The notes beneath the pieces were generated by a model that made no database searches, was not told the DNA's origin, and worked only from the letters and a program-made list of their open reading frames with translations. From Phytophthora sp. 'mugwort' (Eukaryota > Oomycota > Peronosporomycetes > Peronosporales > Peronosporaceae): a DNA stretch of 64,000 nt. Below are positions 43,016 to 55,104 of this stretch, one piece after another (the first letter of the stretch is position 1; every line of letters begins with the position of its first letter). Location: the NCBI GenBank assembly GCA_033558025.1, contig JAUCEF010000013.1:427001-491000 (forward strand), written 5' to 3'. Position numbers and translations under genes: made by a program.

Positions 43016-44604
43016 CACCATGTCCTCTGCCCAAGACGTCTCGACCAAGGTCTCCATCGACAAGTTCAACGGAGACAATTACGCGACGTGGAACCGCTAC
43101 ATGCGCGGCGTGTTCCTGACCAAGTCGACGTGGCATGTGGTGAATCGGGAAACGTCTCCATCCTTTACGGACTCCCGGGCCAAGGACGAGTATGTCAAGT
43201 CGAGCAACATCGCTTTTGGACTGATGTTGCTTCACATGGACGCCGACTACCATCATGTGGTCGATGACTGCGAGGAAGCATGGATCGCGTGGACGCGCTT
43301 GAAGACGCTGTACGGTGGATCGCAGAAGGCTGGTCGCATCTACCTCAAGCGACAGCTCTTCAGCATGGAGATGTCGGAAGGCGGCAATGTGTTGCATCAT
43401 TGCAATGATGTCCTGAACATCAGCGCCAAGCTCAGCAGCATCGGCGCCAAGATGGAGGACGAGGACGTTGCGATCTGCTTGCTGCGCAGTCTCCCCAAGA
43501 GCTACGAGAACGTCGTGCTGAACTTGGAGATGAGTAGCGCGGAGTTGAAGACGCAAGACGTCGTGAAGGTGCTCACGAACGAGCATATCAAGCGGCAGGG
43601 CGAGAAGACGGCGACGGTGAAAACTGAAGACGCGGCCAAGGCGTTCAGTGCCGAGCGAGAATCTCGCCAATGCACGTACTGCGGTAAATTGGGGCATGTC
43701 ATTGACAAGTGCTGGACCAAGCAGAAGGACGAGAACCGAGGGCCAAGACGCGGCGGCAACGGCCGTGGACGCGGGGCCAACAACATCCAGTGGAGAAACG
43801 ACAGCGACGGCTACGACAACGACTACGATCGAGTGGCGTTCGCGGTTTCCCTGGAATGTGGAGTTTTGACGGACAAGAATGTGTCCGGGATGTGGTCGGT
43901 TGACAGCGGTGCCACGCACCATATTTGCAACGACAAGTCCAAGTTCGCCAATTTGATCGAGCGAAATGAAGGCGAACTTTCGATGGCCGATGGCAGCAAG
44001 GCTGCCAGCAAGGGTGTGGGGACCATCGTGGAAAGAGTGGTCCTGCCTAACGGCGACGAGCGCGAGATCGAGATCAAGAACGCGCTTTACGTGCCAAATA
44101 TGAGCAAGAATCTGCTTTCAGTGCCGCAGATAAACAAGCATGGCAAGTTCCAAGTGATATTTGACGGCACTGAGATGCACGTTTCGCGCAAGGACTCGAA
44201 TCAAGTGGTGGCGACGGCGGATCTCGTGGATGGACTCTACTGGCTTCGCACACCTCAGCGATCGGCAAATGCGGCGACAAGTGGAAGGACGGTCGATTTG
44301 CACGCGCGTATGGGTCACGCTCCAGTCGAGGTTCTTCGCAAGATGGTCGACACCTCGAGATGATCAAGGACGCGAAAGCACCTTCCAAGTCGAGTGGACC
44401 AAGTGTGTGTCGTGGTTGCCAGCAAGGCAAAATGGTCCAAAAACCATTTCCAAGCAACCGTGACAAGCGTCGCTACGACACATTTGAGCTGCTCCACTTC
44501 GATATCTGCGGACCCATGGAGGAAAACTCGCTTGGCGGCCGTAAGTATCTGCTACTGATCGTGGACGAAGCCAGCGGATGCATGAAGGGTTTCTGTCTGC
44601 GTGC
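43005..44604 (+). pseudogene. Family A gag-protease-integrase start
   Basis: Gag [12 protein letters not shown], zinc knuckle [14 protein letters not shown], Gly/Arg-rich [11 protein letters not shown], protease VDSGATHHI, and pre-integrase [18 protein letters not shown] two-base gain near 44352 (DTSR then stop where the copy at 57372 reads DTKMIKD) shifts the frame. The integrase start [10 protein letters not shown] follows in another frame and is cut by the B LTR. Confidence 0.9.
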
Positions 44605-44947
44605 AAAAGGCTTGGTCACTTGATGGCAAAATGCAAAGTGATTGATTTAGGTCCTTAGTTCGCAAACTTCTTGCTACCTCTAAGCCTACAGTTCTACCTA
44701 CTGGGTACACTCTACTGGATTCTCTACTGGATACTGAGTTGCTTCAGCCAATCAGGGAGTGCCACGTAGAGCCCATCATGTACCCACAATCTTGTACCCA
44801 TCCGTGGCGTAATCGTCCATGGCGTAAACACCGTCCCATAAACACCGTGACGTAATCTTCGTCTCGTAATCACAGGATGATTGCGGTGCTACTGAGTGAA
44901 GGTCATACCGGTATACAGCAGCTGCTCGAGGCGTCTCCTTGACAACA
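44605..44947 (-). repeat. Family B 3' LTR
   Basis: 343 bases. The pol frame runs into it and stops at 44903-44905. Confidence 0.9.
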
Positions 44948-47900
44948 CTCCCACTCGACTCGATTCGCAGCTGTTGTACCTTGGATCCCGAGCTTTTTCC
45001 GAAGATCTTCAAACTGCACAGCAGTGATCGCCTTCGTCATGATGTCGGCCAGCATGTCGGTTGTCGAGACGTACTGCAGCACCACTTGACCGTCTTCCAC
45101 CTTTTCGCGCACGAAGTGGTAGCGAATGTCGATGTGCTTGGTGCGCTTGTGGAACTCCGGGTTCTTGGCCAACGCGATGGAGCCTTGGTTGTCCTCGTAG
45201 ATCAGCACTGCGTCGTCGTTCTTGATCTCACCGATTTCATGCAGGAACGCCTTGAGCCACAACGCCTCTTGCGTAGCTTCCGAGAGCGCCATATACTCGG
45301 CCTCTGTCGACGATAGCGGTACTGTCCTCTGCTTCTTGCTGCGCCAGCTCACGCATCCCCCGTTCATCATGAATGCGTAGCCACTTGTACTGCGACGTGA
45401 CTCGATATCGCCCGCCCAGTCCGCATCTGAGTAGCCGCGAATACCCTCTTTGTCCTTCGCGGTGAACTCGATGCCGTGCGTCGTCGTGCCTCGAATATAC
45501 CGAAGTACTCGCTTGAGTGTCTGCCAGTGTGTGGGACATGGATCCGACGCGAATTGACTTAGTGAGCCCACTGCTGTCGCCAGGTCCGGACGTGTGCCCA
45601 CCATTAAGTACATGAGGCAGCCTATAGCATTCCGGTACGGCACGTTCTTCATGGTGTCTTCGTGCTTGCAGTCTCCTTCGCACATGTTCTTGGTTAGCTT
45701 GAGTCCCGGGTCTTGTGGTGTTTTCACGGGCTTGCAATCTTCCATGCCAAACTTGTTCAGGATACTTTGCGCGAATTTGGTCTGCCGAATCGTCACAACG
45801 CCGACTTCTCGATCTTGCTTGATTTCCATACCGAGAAAGTAGCTGAGGTCGCCAAGGTCCGTCATCTCGAACCGATCGCTGAGTGCCCGCTTGGTCGATT
45901 CCAGCAAGTCATCGTCGTTGCTTGCAATGATGAGGTCGTCAACGTAGAGCACCACCAGTACCATGATGTCGCCGTCCCTCTTGATGTACACGCAGCGGTC
46001 GGTCTTACACTTGGTGAACTCGATCTTTAGCATGAAGTCGTCGATGGTCTGGTTCCACATGCGTGGCGACTGTTTCAATCCGTACAAGGACCGCTTGAGC
46101 TTCCATACGTACTCCGGGTGGTCTTCGTCAACGTATCCGTCGGGCTGTTGCATGTAGATTTCCTCGTCCAGCACGCCATTCAGGAAAGCCGTCTTGACAT
46201 CCATCTGATGCAGCTTGAGACCGTACTTGGCAGCCATGCTCAACACCACCCGGATCGACGTGAACTTGGCCACTGGTGCGAATGTCTCCTCATAGTCGAT
46301 GCCGTACTTCTGCGAGAACCCCTTGGCCACCAGGCGCGCCTTGAACCGCTCGATCTCTCCGGCTTGGTTCTCCTTCACTCGAAACACCCATCGGCAGCCG
46401 ATCGCCTTGCGTCCCTTAGGCAACGGCACCACGTCCCACGTCTCGTTCTTGCAAAGAGAGTCGTGTTCCGAGTCACAAGCTTCCTTCCACTTGCTTGCGT
46501 CGTTGGATTCCATCGCCGACTTGTGAATATGGCCGGCATTTCTCCCACTGAATCCACGACGTAAGCAGCCTCGAAGTCTTGATTTTCTTGAGCCGCGGCC
46601 GACATCTCGTCCAGAGTCAGGTGTCGACTCTGCCGCTTGGCACTTGGAACTTCCACAGCTTCTTCCAGCGACTGCGTCCGCGGGTGTCGCTTGCTGCCTG
46701 GTTCAAAACCTTCGTCCCGCGCTGCTTCTTCGTCTTCTTCTTCTTTGTCGTCTTCATCTGACTGCAACGAATCTTGATCCGTCGTCTCTTCATCTTGAAT
46801 AACCACCACCTCCCTCTGATGGTAGTCACGTCACCCACTGTCGAAGACGTCTTCCATAAACTGCGCGTCGCGGCTTACCAGCACGCGGCCGCTCTTAATC
46901 TCTTCGAAACGATACGCTTTCTCATGCTCCGAGTATCCCAGGAACCGACAACGCACCGACCGAGCGTCAAACTTGGTGCGCTTCTCCTTCGGTACGTGCA
47001 CGTACGCGTGGCAACCGAACACCTTGAGGTTCGCTAGCAGCGGTTTCTTGCCTGTCCAAACCTGGTGCGGCGACTTGTCGTCATTGATGGCACGCGTCGG
47101 ACACCGATTACGGAGGAACGTGGCAGTCATCACGGCTTCACCCCAATACGTCTTGGACAATCCAGCATGTTCCAGCATGCAGCGCGCACACTCCACCAAC
47201 GTCCGGTTCATGCGCTCGGCGACTCCGTTCAGCTGAGGCGTGTATGGCGGCGTGAGCTTCTGCATGATACCACGGTCTGCACAGAACTTGGTCATCTCAC
47301 CCGAAGTGTACTCGCCGCCGTTGTCGCTCCGGAGTGTTTTCACGCGCTTGCCGGTCTGAATTTCAGCAAACGCCACAAACTTAGCGAATTTGGCAGCCAC
47401 CTCGGACTTGTTCCGCAGCAAGTACACCACACAGAAGTGCGACTTGTCGTCAATGAACGTGACAAAATAGCGCTTGCCACCAAAGGTCGGCGTCTGCATG
47501 GGACCGCATACATCACTGTGTACGACTTCCAGCACTTGCTTCGCACGGTTTGGCGACGTCTTCATGTAGCTCACTCGCGTTTGTTTTCCGAGTGAGCATC
47601 CGTCGCACAGCTCCCACTGCTTCACCGACGCCATGTCGATACCAACACCGTAGCCCTTCTTGACGATGGCGTCTAGACCGCCATGGCCGATGTGACCAAG
47701 TCGAAGGTGCCAGAGGTACGACGTGGTGTCCCCTTGGCGATCCTTCGAACTTGCCGCATTGGCCTCGTCAGGCATCATCGGAGTCATGCACAGCTTGAAC
47801 TGCCCTTTGCCCTCACGAGCGCCGAGCTTCCACTTGAGACTCTTCGTTTCAGCGAAGCACCCGTCGCTCTCGAAGATAACTGGCCCGACGTCCTTGGTGA

Positions 47901-49038
47901 ACCGACCAACCGAAAACAGGTTGCGCGACAGCTTCGGAATGTGCCACACGTTCGTGAGTACACCCTTCTTCATGCCGCGCGGGGTCTTCATCGACATCAC
48001 AATATCGCCGGTCCCCACAGCCTGAATCACACCGTCGTCCGCGAGATGCACGTCCACCGGAGAGATCTTCTTGTAGTTCTTCATGTACTCCTTCGAGTAC
48101 GCCATGTGCTGCGTCGCACCTGAGTCGACCAGCCACACTCCATTCGACTTGGAGGCACCCGTGTTACCACCAACCGAGAAGAGGAAGTCGCCAGAGTCGT
48201 CTTCACTCTGCACGATAATCGCTCGTTGCGGCCTCTGCCGCTCCGCGTTCTCGCGGATTCGCACCGGACACTTGGCGATCCAATGTCCGTGCTCGCCACA
48301 GTAGTGACAGGCACTAGTCTTCTGCGCCTGCCGACCCTTGCGCTTGTTGTCGCTTGTCATGAACGCTTGACCTTGACCGTGCGCGGTGCCGTCCGTACCG
48401 CCACCTTGTTCCTTGCGCTTCATGTCCTCATGCAGCAGCCGAGACGTCACGAGTTCCCACGACAGTGAGTCGGCTCTCGACTCCAACGCCGTGATCAGGA
48501 ACTGGTACGACTCGCTCAGACTTCCCAAAAGCGTGATCACCAAGTCGTCCTCGCTGACCGGAGCGCCCACTGCGTCGAGCTGCTCCGCCAGCGTCTTGAT
48601 CTTGTTGATGTGCTCCAGCACATCATCACCTTCCTCCATCATCGTCGTGAAGAAACGCCGACGAAGAAAGAGCTTGTTAGCCAAACTCTTCTTCTCGAAG
48701 TGTCCTTCCAGTCTTGACCATGCATCATGCGCGCCACTCGCCGAGCGAACCAGCGGCAGCTGCGGATCCTCCATCGCGAGACAGATGATCGCCAGCGCCT
48801 TGCGCGACTTCTTCCGAAAGAGCGCTTGATCCGCCGCAGCCTGGCAGTGCTCCAGCTTCACTTCCCCACTTGTCACTTCCCACAGTTCGCGCTCCTCGAG
48901 CACCATCTGCATCTTGAACTTCCACGTGTGGAAGTTAGTTCCGGCGAACTTGTTGATGCGAGAGGTGGAGGTCTGCGTGGCGTCCATGGCGAAGGCGTAG
49001 TCGGGGTCTTGGTCAGGGAAGACGGGGCTTGGGCTCAT
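44903..49038 (-). pseudogene. Family B gag-pol, nearly complete with few lesions
   Basis: It starts at 49038 in the primer-binding site. Gag, zinc knuckle CHYCGEHGHWIAKC, protease VDSGATQHM and integrase (HSDVCGPM, LRSDNGGEY, AERMNRTLVE) are open to VFDSG, where a TGA at 46831-46833 replaces the Arg codon of DSGRRDY. The frame continues (RDYHQRE, acidic linker) to a small frameshift near 46525. It then runs open through reverse transcriptase (YVDDLIIAS) and RNase H ([37 protein letters not shown]). There is no stop before the LTR; the frame ends inside it. Three lesions only, so it was active not long ago. Confidence 0.9.
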
Positions 49039-49042
49039 AACC

Positions 49043-49398
49043 AAAAGGCTTGGTCACTTGATGACAAAATGCAAAGTGATTGATTTAGGTCCTTAGTTCG
49101 CAAACGCCTTGCTACCTCTAAGCCTACAGTTCTACCTACTGGGTACACTCTACTGGATTCTCTACTGGATACTGAGTTGCTTCAGCCAATCAGGGAGTGC
49201 CACGTAGAGCCCATCATGTACCCACAATCTTGTACCCACCCGTGGCGTAATCGTCCATGGCGTAAACACCGTCCCATAAACACCGTGACGTAATCTTCGT
49301 CTCGTAATCACAGAAATGATATGCGGTGCCACTGAGTGAAGGTCATACCGGTATCCTACCGGTATACAGCAGCTGGTCGAGACGTCTCCTTGACAACA
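49043..49398 (-). repeat. Family B 5' LTR, long subtype
   Basis: 356 bases, nearly the same as 54746-55099, with tandem GATTACGCCA-type and TACGTCA motifs in U3. Confidence 0.9.
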
Positions 49399-50345
49399 AC
49401 TCAAGGCTTCTACGAAGATCAAGGCATCGAGCAGCAGACCACGGTTCCGTACGCGCACCAAACCAACGGCACGGCAGAGAGAGACCATCGTTACGATTGG
49501 TCGCAGCATGCTGCATCATGCAAAGCTGGACAAGTGTTTTTGGGGCGAAGCAGCGATGGCTGCAATTTATGTCAAGAACCGCTTGCCGTCGCCCAAGGTC
49601 GAAAACAAGACTCCGTTCGAGATTGTATACAAGTTCAAGCCAAGTATGAAGCACATGCGTGTGTTTGGATGTCGGACGTACGTCCTGACCCCGAAGGAGA
49701 AGCGACTCAAGTGGGACCCCAAGGCTCGCGCTGGTCTGTTCATGGGCTACGAAGAAGTGTCGAAGGCGTACAGAGTTTATGACATCGAGGCGGGGCAGGT
49801 GCTGATAAGTCGCGATGTCACCTTCGACGAATCAAGTTTTGGTATCTCGACGGCGATCTCAAGTAATGACGACGAAGATGTGAACCTGGGCTTCGACTCG
49901 CTCGAGATTGGTGATGATGACTCGGCGGGTCCGACCGAATTCAAGCAGGCGGGGAAACGCAAGACTCGACCAAGTGATGCGGATACCATGTCAGTGAACT
50001 CGCGTCCTGTTCGCCGTGCGACTGGTTTGGAAGAAGCAAGCGCTCCTGTCACCTCGTTTGAGCGCCAAGCCAAACGCCGAGCGAGTGTTCGAATGGAACC
50101 TGGACTACCTGACGAAGAAGAGAAGGATGCTCAAGACAACGAAGAAGACGATTCCACTCCTCCCGTATTTTGGCGAGCAAGTGCCAACTCAGTGGAAGCC
50201 GGTGAGATTGTCTGAGCCGACGACATTCCAAGACGCGGTGAACGGACCTGATCAAGTGCATTGGCGCAAGGCTGTTCGTGCGGAACTCAAGTCGATGCGA
50301 CCTCGTGGTGTGTTTCGTGCTGCCAAGTTGCCCAGCGGACAACGC
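49399..50345 (+). pseudogene. Family A integrase to early reverse transcriptase fragment
   Basis: It begins in the integrase ([26 protein letters not shown]), has a frame break near 49480, then is open from 49508 ([15 protein letters not shown]) through the linker to near 50210. The sequence up to PSGQR at 50345 is cut by a reversed B element. It continues without loss at 55100 (RAIGTKWVF). Confidence 0.9.
50341..50345 (+). repeat. Target-site duplication AACGC, left
   Basis: It matches 55100-55104 on either side of the reversed B element. Removing the element and one copy restores the A reading frame QRAIGTKWV. Confidence 0.9.
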
Positions 50346-50615
50346 AAAAGGCTTGGCCACTTGATGGCAAAATGCAAAGTGATTGATTTAGGTCCTTAGT
50401 TCGCAAACTCCTTGCTACCTCTAAGCCTACAGTTCTACCTACTGGGTACACTCTACTGGATTCTCTACTGGATACTGAGTTACTTCAGCCAATCGCAGAG
50501 CGCCACGTCGATGCCCATCTTGTACCCACAATCTTGTACCCACGTGCATCGTAATCATCGTCCCGTAATCGCCGGAGTGATTGAGGTGCCACTGAGTGAA
50601 GGTCATACCGGTATC

Positions 50616-53600
50616 CTACCGGTATACAGTAGCTGCTCGAGGCGTCTCCTTGACAACACTCCCACTCGACTCGATAGCCTTCGGTGCTTCGATGCCGAGC
50701 TTGCTCCGGAGATAGTCGAACTGCGCCGTTGGAATGGGCTTGGTCATCAGGTCCGCCAGCATGTCTTGAGTCGGACAGTACTCGAGCACCACTTCTCCGT
50801 CCTCGACCTTCTCGCGCACGAAGTGGTAGCGAATGTCGATATGCTTGGTACGCTTGTGAAACTCGGGATTCTTGGCAAGCGCGATGGATCCTTGGTTGTC
50901 TTCGTAGATCTTGATCGCCTTGTCCTCTGTGGTTTCGCCTATCTCGCACAGAAACGCCTTGAGCCACACGGCCTCCTGTGTTGCCTCCGATAGCGCCATG
51001 TACTCGGCTTCCGTCGACGATAGTGCCACTGTCCTCTGCTTCTTGCTGCGCCAGCTCACGCATCCACCGCTCATTATGAACGCGTATCCGCTCGTGCTGC
51101 GGCGCGACTCCACATCACCCGCCCAGTCCGCATCCGAGTAGCCGCAGACGCCGTCTTGGTCCTTGGTGCGAAACTCGATGCCGTACGTCGCCGTGCCTTG
51201 GATGTAGCGGAGGACGCGCTTGAGTGCTTGCTAGTGTGTGGGGCATGGGTCTGCAGCGAACTGACTCAGTGTGCCCACTGCCGCAGCCAGATCCGGTCGG
51301 GTGCCCACCATTAAGTACATGAGGCAGCCCACGGCGTTCCGGTAAGGCACGCCTGCCATGGTGTCATCATGCTTGCACCCGCCGTCGCACATAGCCTTGG
51401 TCAGCTTGAGTCCGGGGTCCTGCGGCGTTTTCACGGGCTTGCTGTTCTCCATGCTGAACTTGCTCAGGATGCTCCGCGCGAACTTGGTCTGCCGCATGGT
51501 CACCTCACCAGCCTTGATGTCTTGCTTGATCTCCATTCCGAGAAAGTAGCTCAGCTCGCCTAGGTCCGTCATCTCGAACCGCTTGCTTAGTGCGCTCTTG
51601 GTCGCCTTGAGCATGTCGTCATCACTGCTCGCAATCACCAGGTCGTCCACGTACAGCACCACGAGCACCATGCTGTCGCCGTTGCGCTTGACGTAGACGC
51701 AGTGGTCGGTCTCGCACTTGTCGAAGTCCAGCTTGAGCATGAAGTCGTCGATGGTGTGGTTCCACATGCGCGGCGACTGCTTGAGACCGTAGAGCGCGCG
51801 CTTGAGCTTGCACACATGATCCGGGCGTCCTTCGCTTATGTATCCGTCCGGCTGCTGCATGTAGATGTCTTCATCCAGGACGCCGTTAAGAAAGGCTGTC
51901 TTAACGTCCATCTGGTGCAGCTTGAGCCCGTACTTGGCAGCCATCGCTAGCACGATTCGGATGGACGTGAACTTGGCCACGGGCGCGAAGGTCTCGTCGT
52001 AGTCGATGCCGTGCTTCTGCGAGAAGCCCTTAGCCACCAGGCGCGCCTTGTATCGTTCGATCTCGCCGGCTTGGTTCTCCTTCACGCGAAAGACCCATCG
52101 ACAGCTGATGGCCTTGCGTCCCTTGGGCAGCGGTACCACGTCCCATGTGTCGTTCTTGCACAGCGAGTCGTACTCCGAGTCGCAGTCCTCCTTCCATTTG
52201 CGTGCGTCGCTGGATTCCATCGCCGACTTGAACGTGGTCGGCATTTCTCCCACTGAATCCACGACGTACGCCGCCTCGAAGCTCTTGTCGTTGTCTCGAG
52301 CCATGGCAGACATCTCATCCAGGCCTTGGCGTCGATTCTCTGACGCGTATCGCTTGGCACTCGGGGTCTCCACCGCTTCCTCCAGCGACTGTGTCCGCGG
52401 GTGTCTCTTGCTGCCGGGCAAGAATTCATCATCCCGCGCAGTCTCTTCATCTTCGTCGTCCGATGCCGACTGTTCATCTTTGTCCGTGGTGCCTTCTTCC
52501 GCATCTTGAAGGTCCACCAGCGCCTCCTTGGGTTTGTAGTCGCGTCTTCCACCGTCGAAGACGTCTTCCATGAACTGGGCATCGCGGCTCACCAGCACGC
52601 GACCACTCTCGATCTCCTCGAACCGATACGCTTTCTCGTGGTCCGAGTACCCCAGGAACCTGCATCGCACCGATCGCGCATCCAGCTTGGTTCGCTTCTC
52701 TTTCGCCACATGCACGTAGGCGTGGCAACCGAAGACTTTGAGGTTGGCCAGCAATGGTTTCTTGGCAGTCCACAACTCGTACGGAGACTTATCGTTGTCA
52801 AGCGCATGTGTCGGACAGCGGTTGCGCAGGAACATAGCCGTCATGACTGCTTCGCCCCAGTATGCCTTGGACAGACTCGCGTGCTCCAGCATGCACCGCG
52901 CGCATTCAACTAGCGTCCGGTTCATGCGCTCCGCAATTCCGTTGAGCTGCGGCGTGTATGGCGGCGTGAACTTTTGCACGATGCCGCGCTTGCTGCAAAA
53001 CTTGGCCATTTTGTCGGATTTGTACTCACCACCGTTGTCACTGCGAAGCTCCTTGACGCGCTTGCCGGTCTGTGTCTCCGCAAACGCCACAAAGTGCGCG
53101 AACTTGTCGGCCACCTCCCACTTGTTCTTCACCAGGTACACCACGCAGTAGCGCGACTTGTCGTCGATAAAGGTGACGAAGTAGCGCTTGCCGCCAAACG
53201 TCGGCGTGCGCATGGGCCCGCATACGTCACTGTGCACTACCTCCAGTAGTTCATTGGCACGCTTGGGCGATGTCGATTCGAAACTCAATCGCGTCTGCTT
53301 GCCGAGCGCGCATCCGTCGCACGTCTCCCACTTGCTCGCGGATCCGAGATCAATGCCGACGCTGAGCTTCTTCTTGACGATGGCGTCGAGCCCAGCGTGA
53401 CCGATGTGGCCTAGTCGAAGGTGCCAGAGATACGACTTGGTGTCCCCTTGGCTCCCGTTCGGACTCGCCGAATTCGCTTCGTCCAGGCGCACGGGCGTCA
53501 TGCACAGCTTGAACAGCTTGCCGTCACGCGCACCTATCGTGCACTTCATCCCCTTCAGCGCGATGAAGCATCCGTCGCTGTCGAAGGTCACTGATCCGAC

Positions 53601-54741
53601 GTCCTTGGTGAAGCGCCCGATCGAGAAGAGGTTGCGCGTTAGCTTGGGAATGTGCCACACGTTCGTGAGCACACCCTTCTTGATGCCACGAGGCGTCTTC
53701 ATCTCCATCACCGCTGCCGATCGCTTGAACCACACCGTCGTCTGCGAGACGCACGTCGACCGGAGTGAAGGCCTTGTAGTTTCTCATGAACTTCTTGGAG
53801 TGCGCCATGTGCTGCGTCGCACCCGAGTCGACCAGCCATGTGCCACTCGCCGACGCTGCCATGGCCGCATCGCCATCGCCGTCGACGAAGAAGAGATAGT
53901 CGCCGGAGTCGTCCTCACGCGCGACGTTGGCACGCTGCGAGCGCTGCCGTTCCGTGTTGTCATGGATCCGCGAGGGACACTCCGCGATCCAATGTCCATG
54001 CTTGCCGCAGTTGTGGCACGCACCGTTCTTCTTCGACGGTCGGCCCTTATGCTTGTTGTCCCTCATCATGAACGCCTGGCCAGGCGCGGCGCCATCTCCA
54101 TCGCCACCCTGCTCCTTGCGCTTCATGTCTTCATGTAACAGCCGAGACGTCACCAGCTCCCACGTCAGCGTGTCGGATCTTGACTCCAACGCCGTGATCA
54201 GGAACTGGTACGACTCGCTCAGACTTCCCAAAAGCGTGATCACCAAGTCGTCCTCGCTGACCGGAGCGCCCACTGCGTCGAGCTGCTCCGCCAGCGTCTT
54301 GATCTTGTTGATGTGCTCCAGCACATCATCACCTTCCTCCATCATCGTCGTGAAGAAACGCCGACGAAGAAAGAGCTTGTTAGCCAAACTCTTCTTCTCG
54401 AAGTGTCCTTCCAGTCTTGACCATGCATCATGCGCGCCACTCGCCGAGCGAACCAGCGGCAGCTGCGGATCCTCCATCGCGAGACAGATGATCGCCAGCG
54501 CCTTGCGCGACTTCTTCCGAAAGAGCGCTTGATCCGCCGCAGTCTGGCAGTGCTCCAGCTTCACTTCCCCACTTGTCACTTCCCACAGTTCGCGCTCCTC
54601 GAGCACCATCTGCATCTTGAACTTCCACGTGTGGAAGTTAGTTCCGTCGAACTTGTTGATGCGGGCGGTCGTAGTCGAAGTGGCTTCCATGGCGAAGGCG
54701 TAGTCGGGGTCTTGGTCAGGGAAGACGGGGCTTGGGCTCAT
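50616..54741 (-). pseudogene. Family B2 gag-pol with one frameshift and one stop
   Basis: Start in the primer-binding site at about 54741. Gag, then zinc knuckle CHNCGKHGHWIAEC and protease VDSGATQHM. A small deletion near 53712 shifts the frame after AIGSGD. The second frame (51231-53735) covers integrase (HSDVCGPM, LRSDNGGEYKS, AERMNRTLVE) and reverse transcriptase (YVDDLVIAS). A Trp to stop change at 51231-51233 (PTH, stop, QALKRVL) lies before RNase H, which is open to a stop at 50616-50618, inside the 3' LTR. Pol differs from the B1 copies throughout. Confidence 0.9.
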
Positions 54742-54745
54742 AACC

Positions 54746-55099
54746 AAAAGGCTTGGTCACTTGATGACAAAATGCAAAGTGATTGATTTAGGTCCTTAGT
54801 TCGCAAACTCCTTGCTACCTCTAAGCCTACAGTTCTACCTACTGGGTACACTCTACTGGATTCTCTACTGGATACTGAGTTGCTTCAGCCAATCAGGGAG
54901 TGCCACGTAGAGCCCATCGTGTACCCACAATCTTGTACCCACCCGTGGCGTAATCGTCCATGGCGTAAACACCGTCCCATAAACATCGTGACGTAATCTT
55001 CGTCTCGTAATCACACGATGATTGCGGTGCCACCGAGTGAAGGTCATACCGGTATCCTACCGGTATACAGTACCTGCTCGAGGCGTCTCCTTGACAACA
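54746..55099 (-). repeat. Family B 5' LTR, long subtype
   Basis: It differs from the 3' LTR of the same insertion (50346-50658) by about 40 bases in U3 and many substitutions, although both are bordered by the same target duplication. Confidence 0.9.
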
Positions 55100-55104
55100 A
55101 ACGC
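55100..55104 (+). repeat. Target-site duplication AACGC, right
   Basis: Partner of 50341-50345. Confidence 0.9.

Larger units (their letters stand above)
42658..44604 (+). mobile_element. Copia family A copy, 5' half
   Basis: LTR 42658-43000, primer-binding site 43001-43015, coding from 43005 to 44604. A reversed B LTR then cuts it in the integrase (KGFCLRA). The continuation of the same family in the same orientation resumes at 49399 after a loss of about 114 bases. Confidence 0.9.
44605..49398 (-). mobile_element. Copia family B copy, reversed, both LTRs present
   Basis: 3' LTR 44605-44947 (long subtype missing one 13-base ACCGGTAT unit), 5' LTR 49043-49398 (long subtype), primer-binding site 49028-49042. 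It lies inside forward family A. The flanks (CGTGC on the left, ACTCA on the right) do not match, and about 114 bases of A are missing between them. Confidence 0.9.
50346..55099 (-). mobile_element. Copia family B copy (B2/B1 mosaic), reversed, with target duplication
   Basis: 3' LTR 50346-50658 (short, 313 bases), 5' LTR 54746-55099 (long, 354 bases), flanked by AACGC. Internal coding spans 50616-54741. The 5' LTR and first 560 bases of gag are nearly identical to the B copy at 44605-49398, whereas the rest of gag-pol differs at many codons. Confidence 0.9.
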
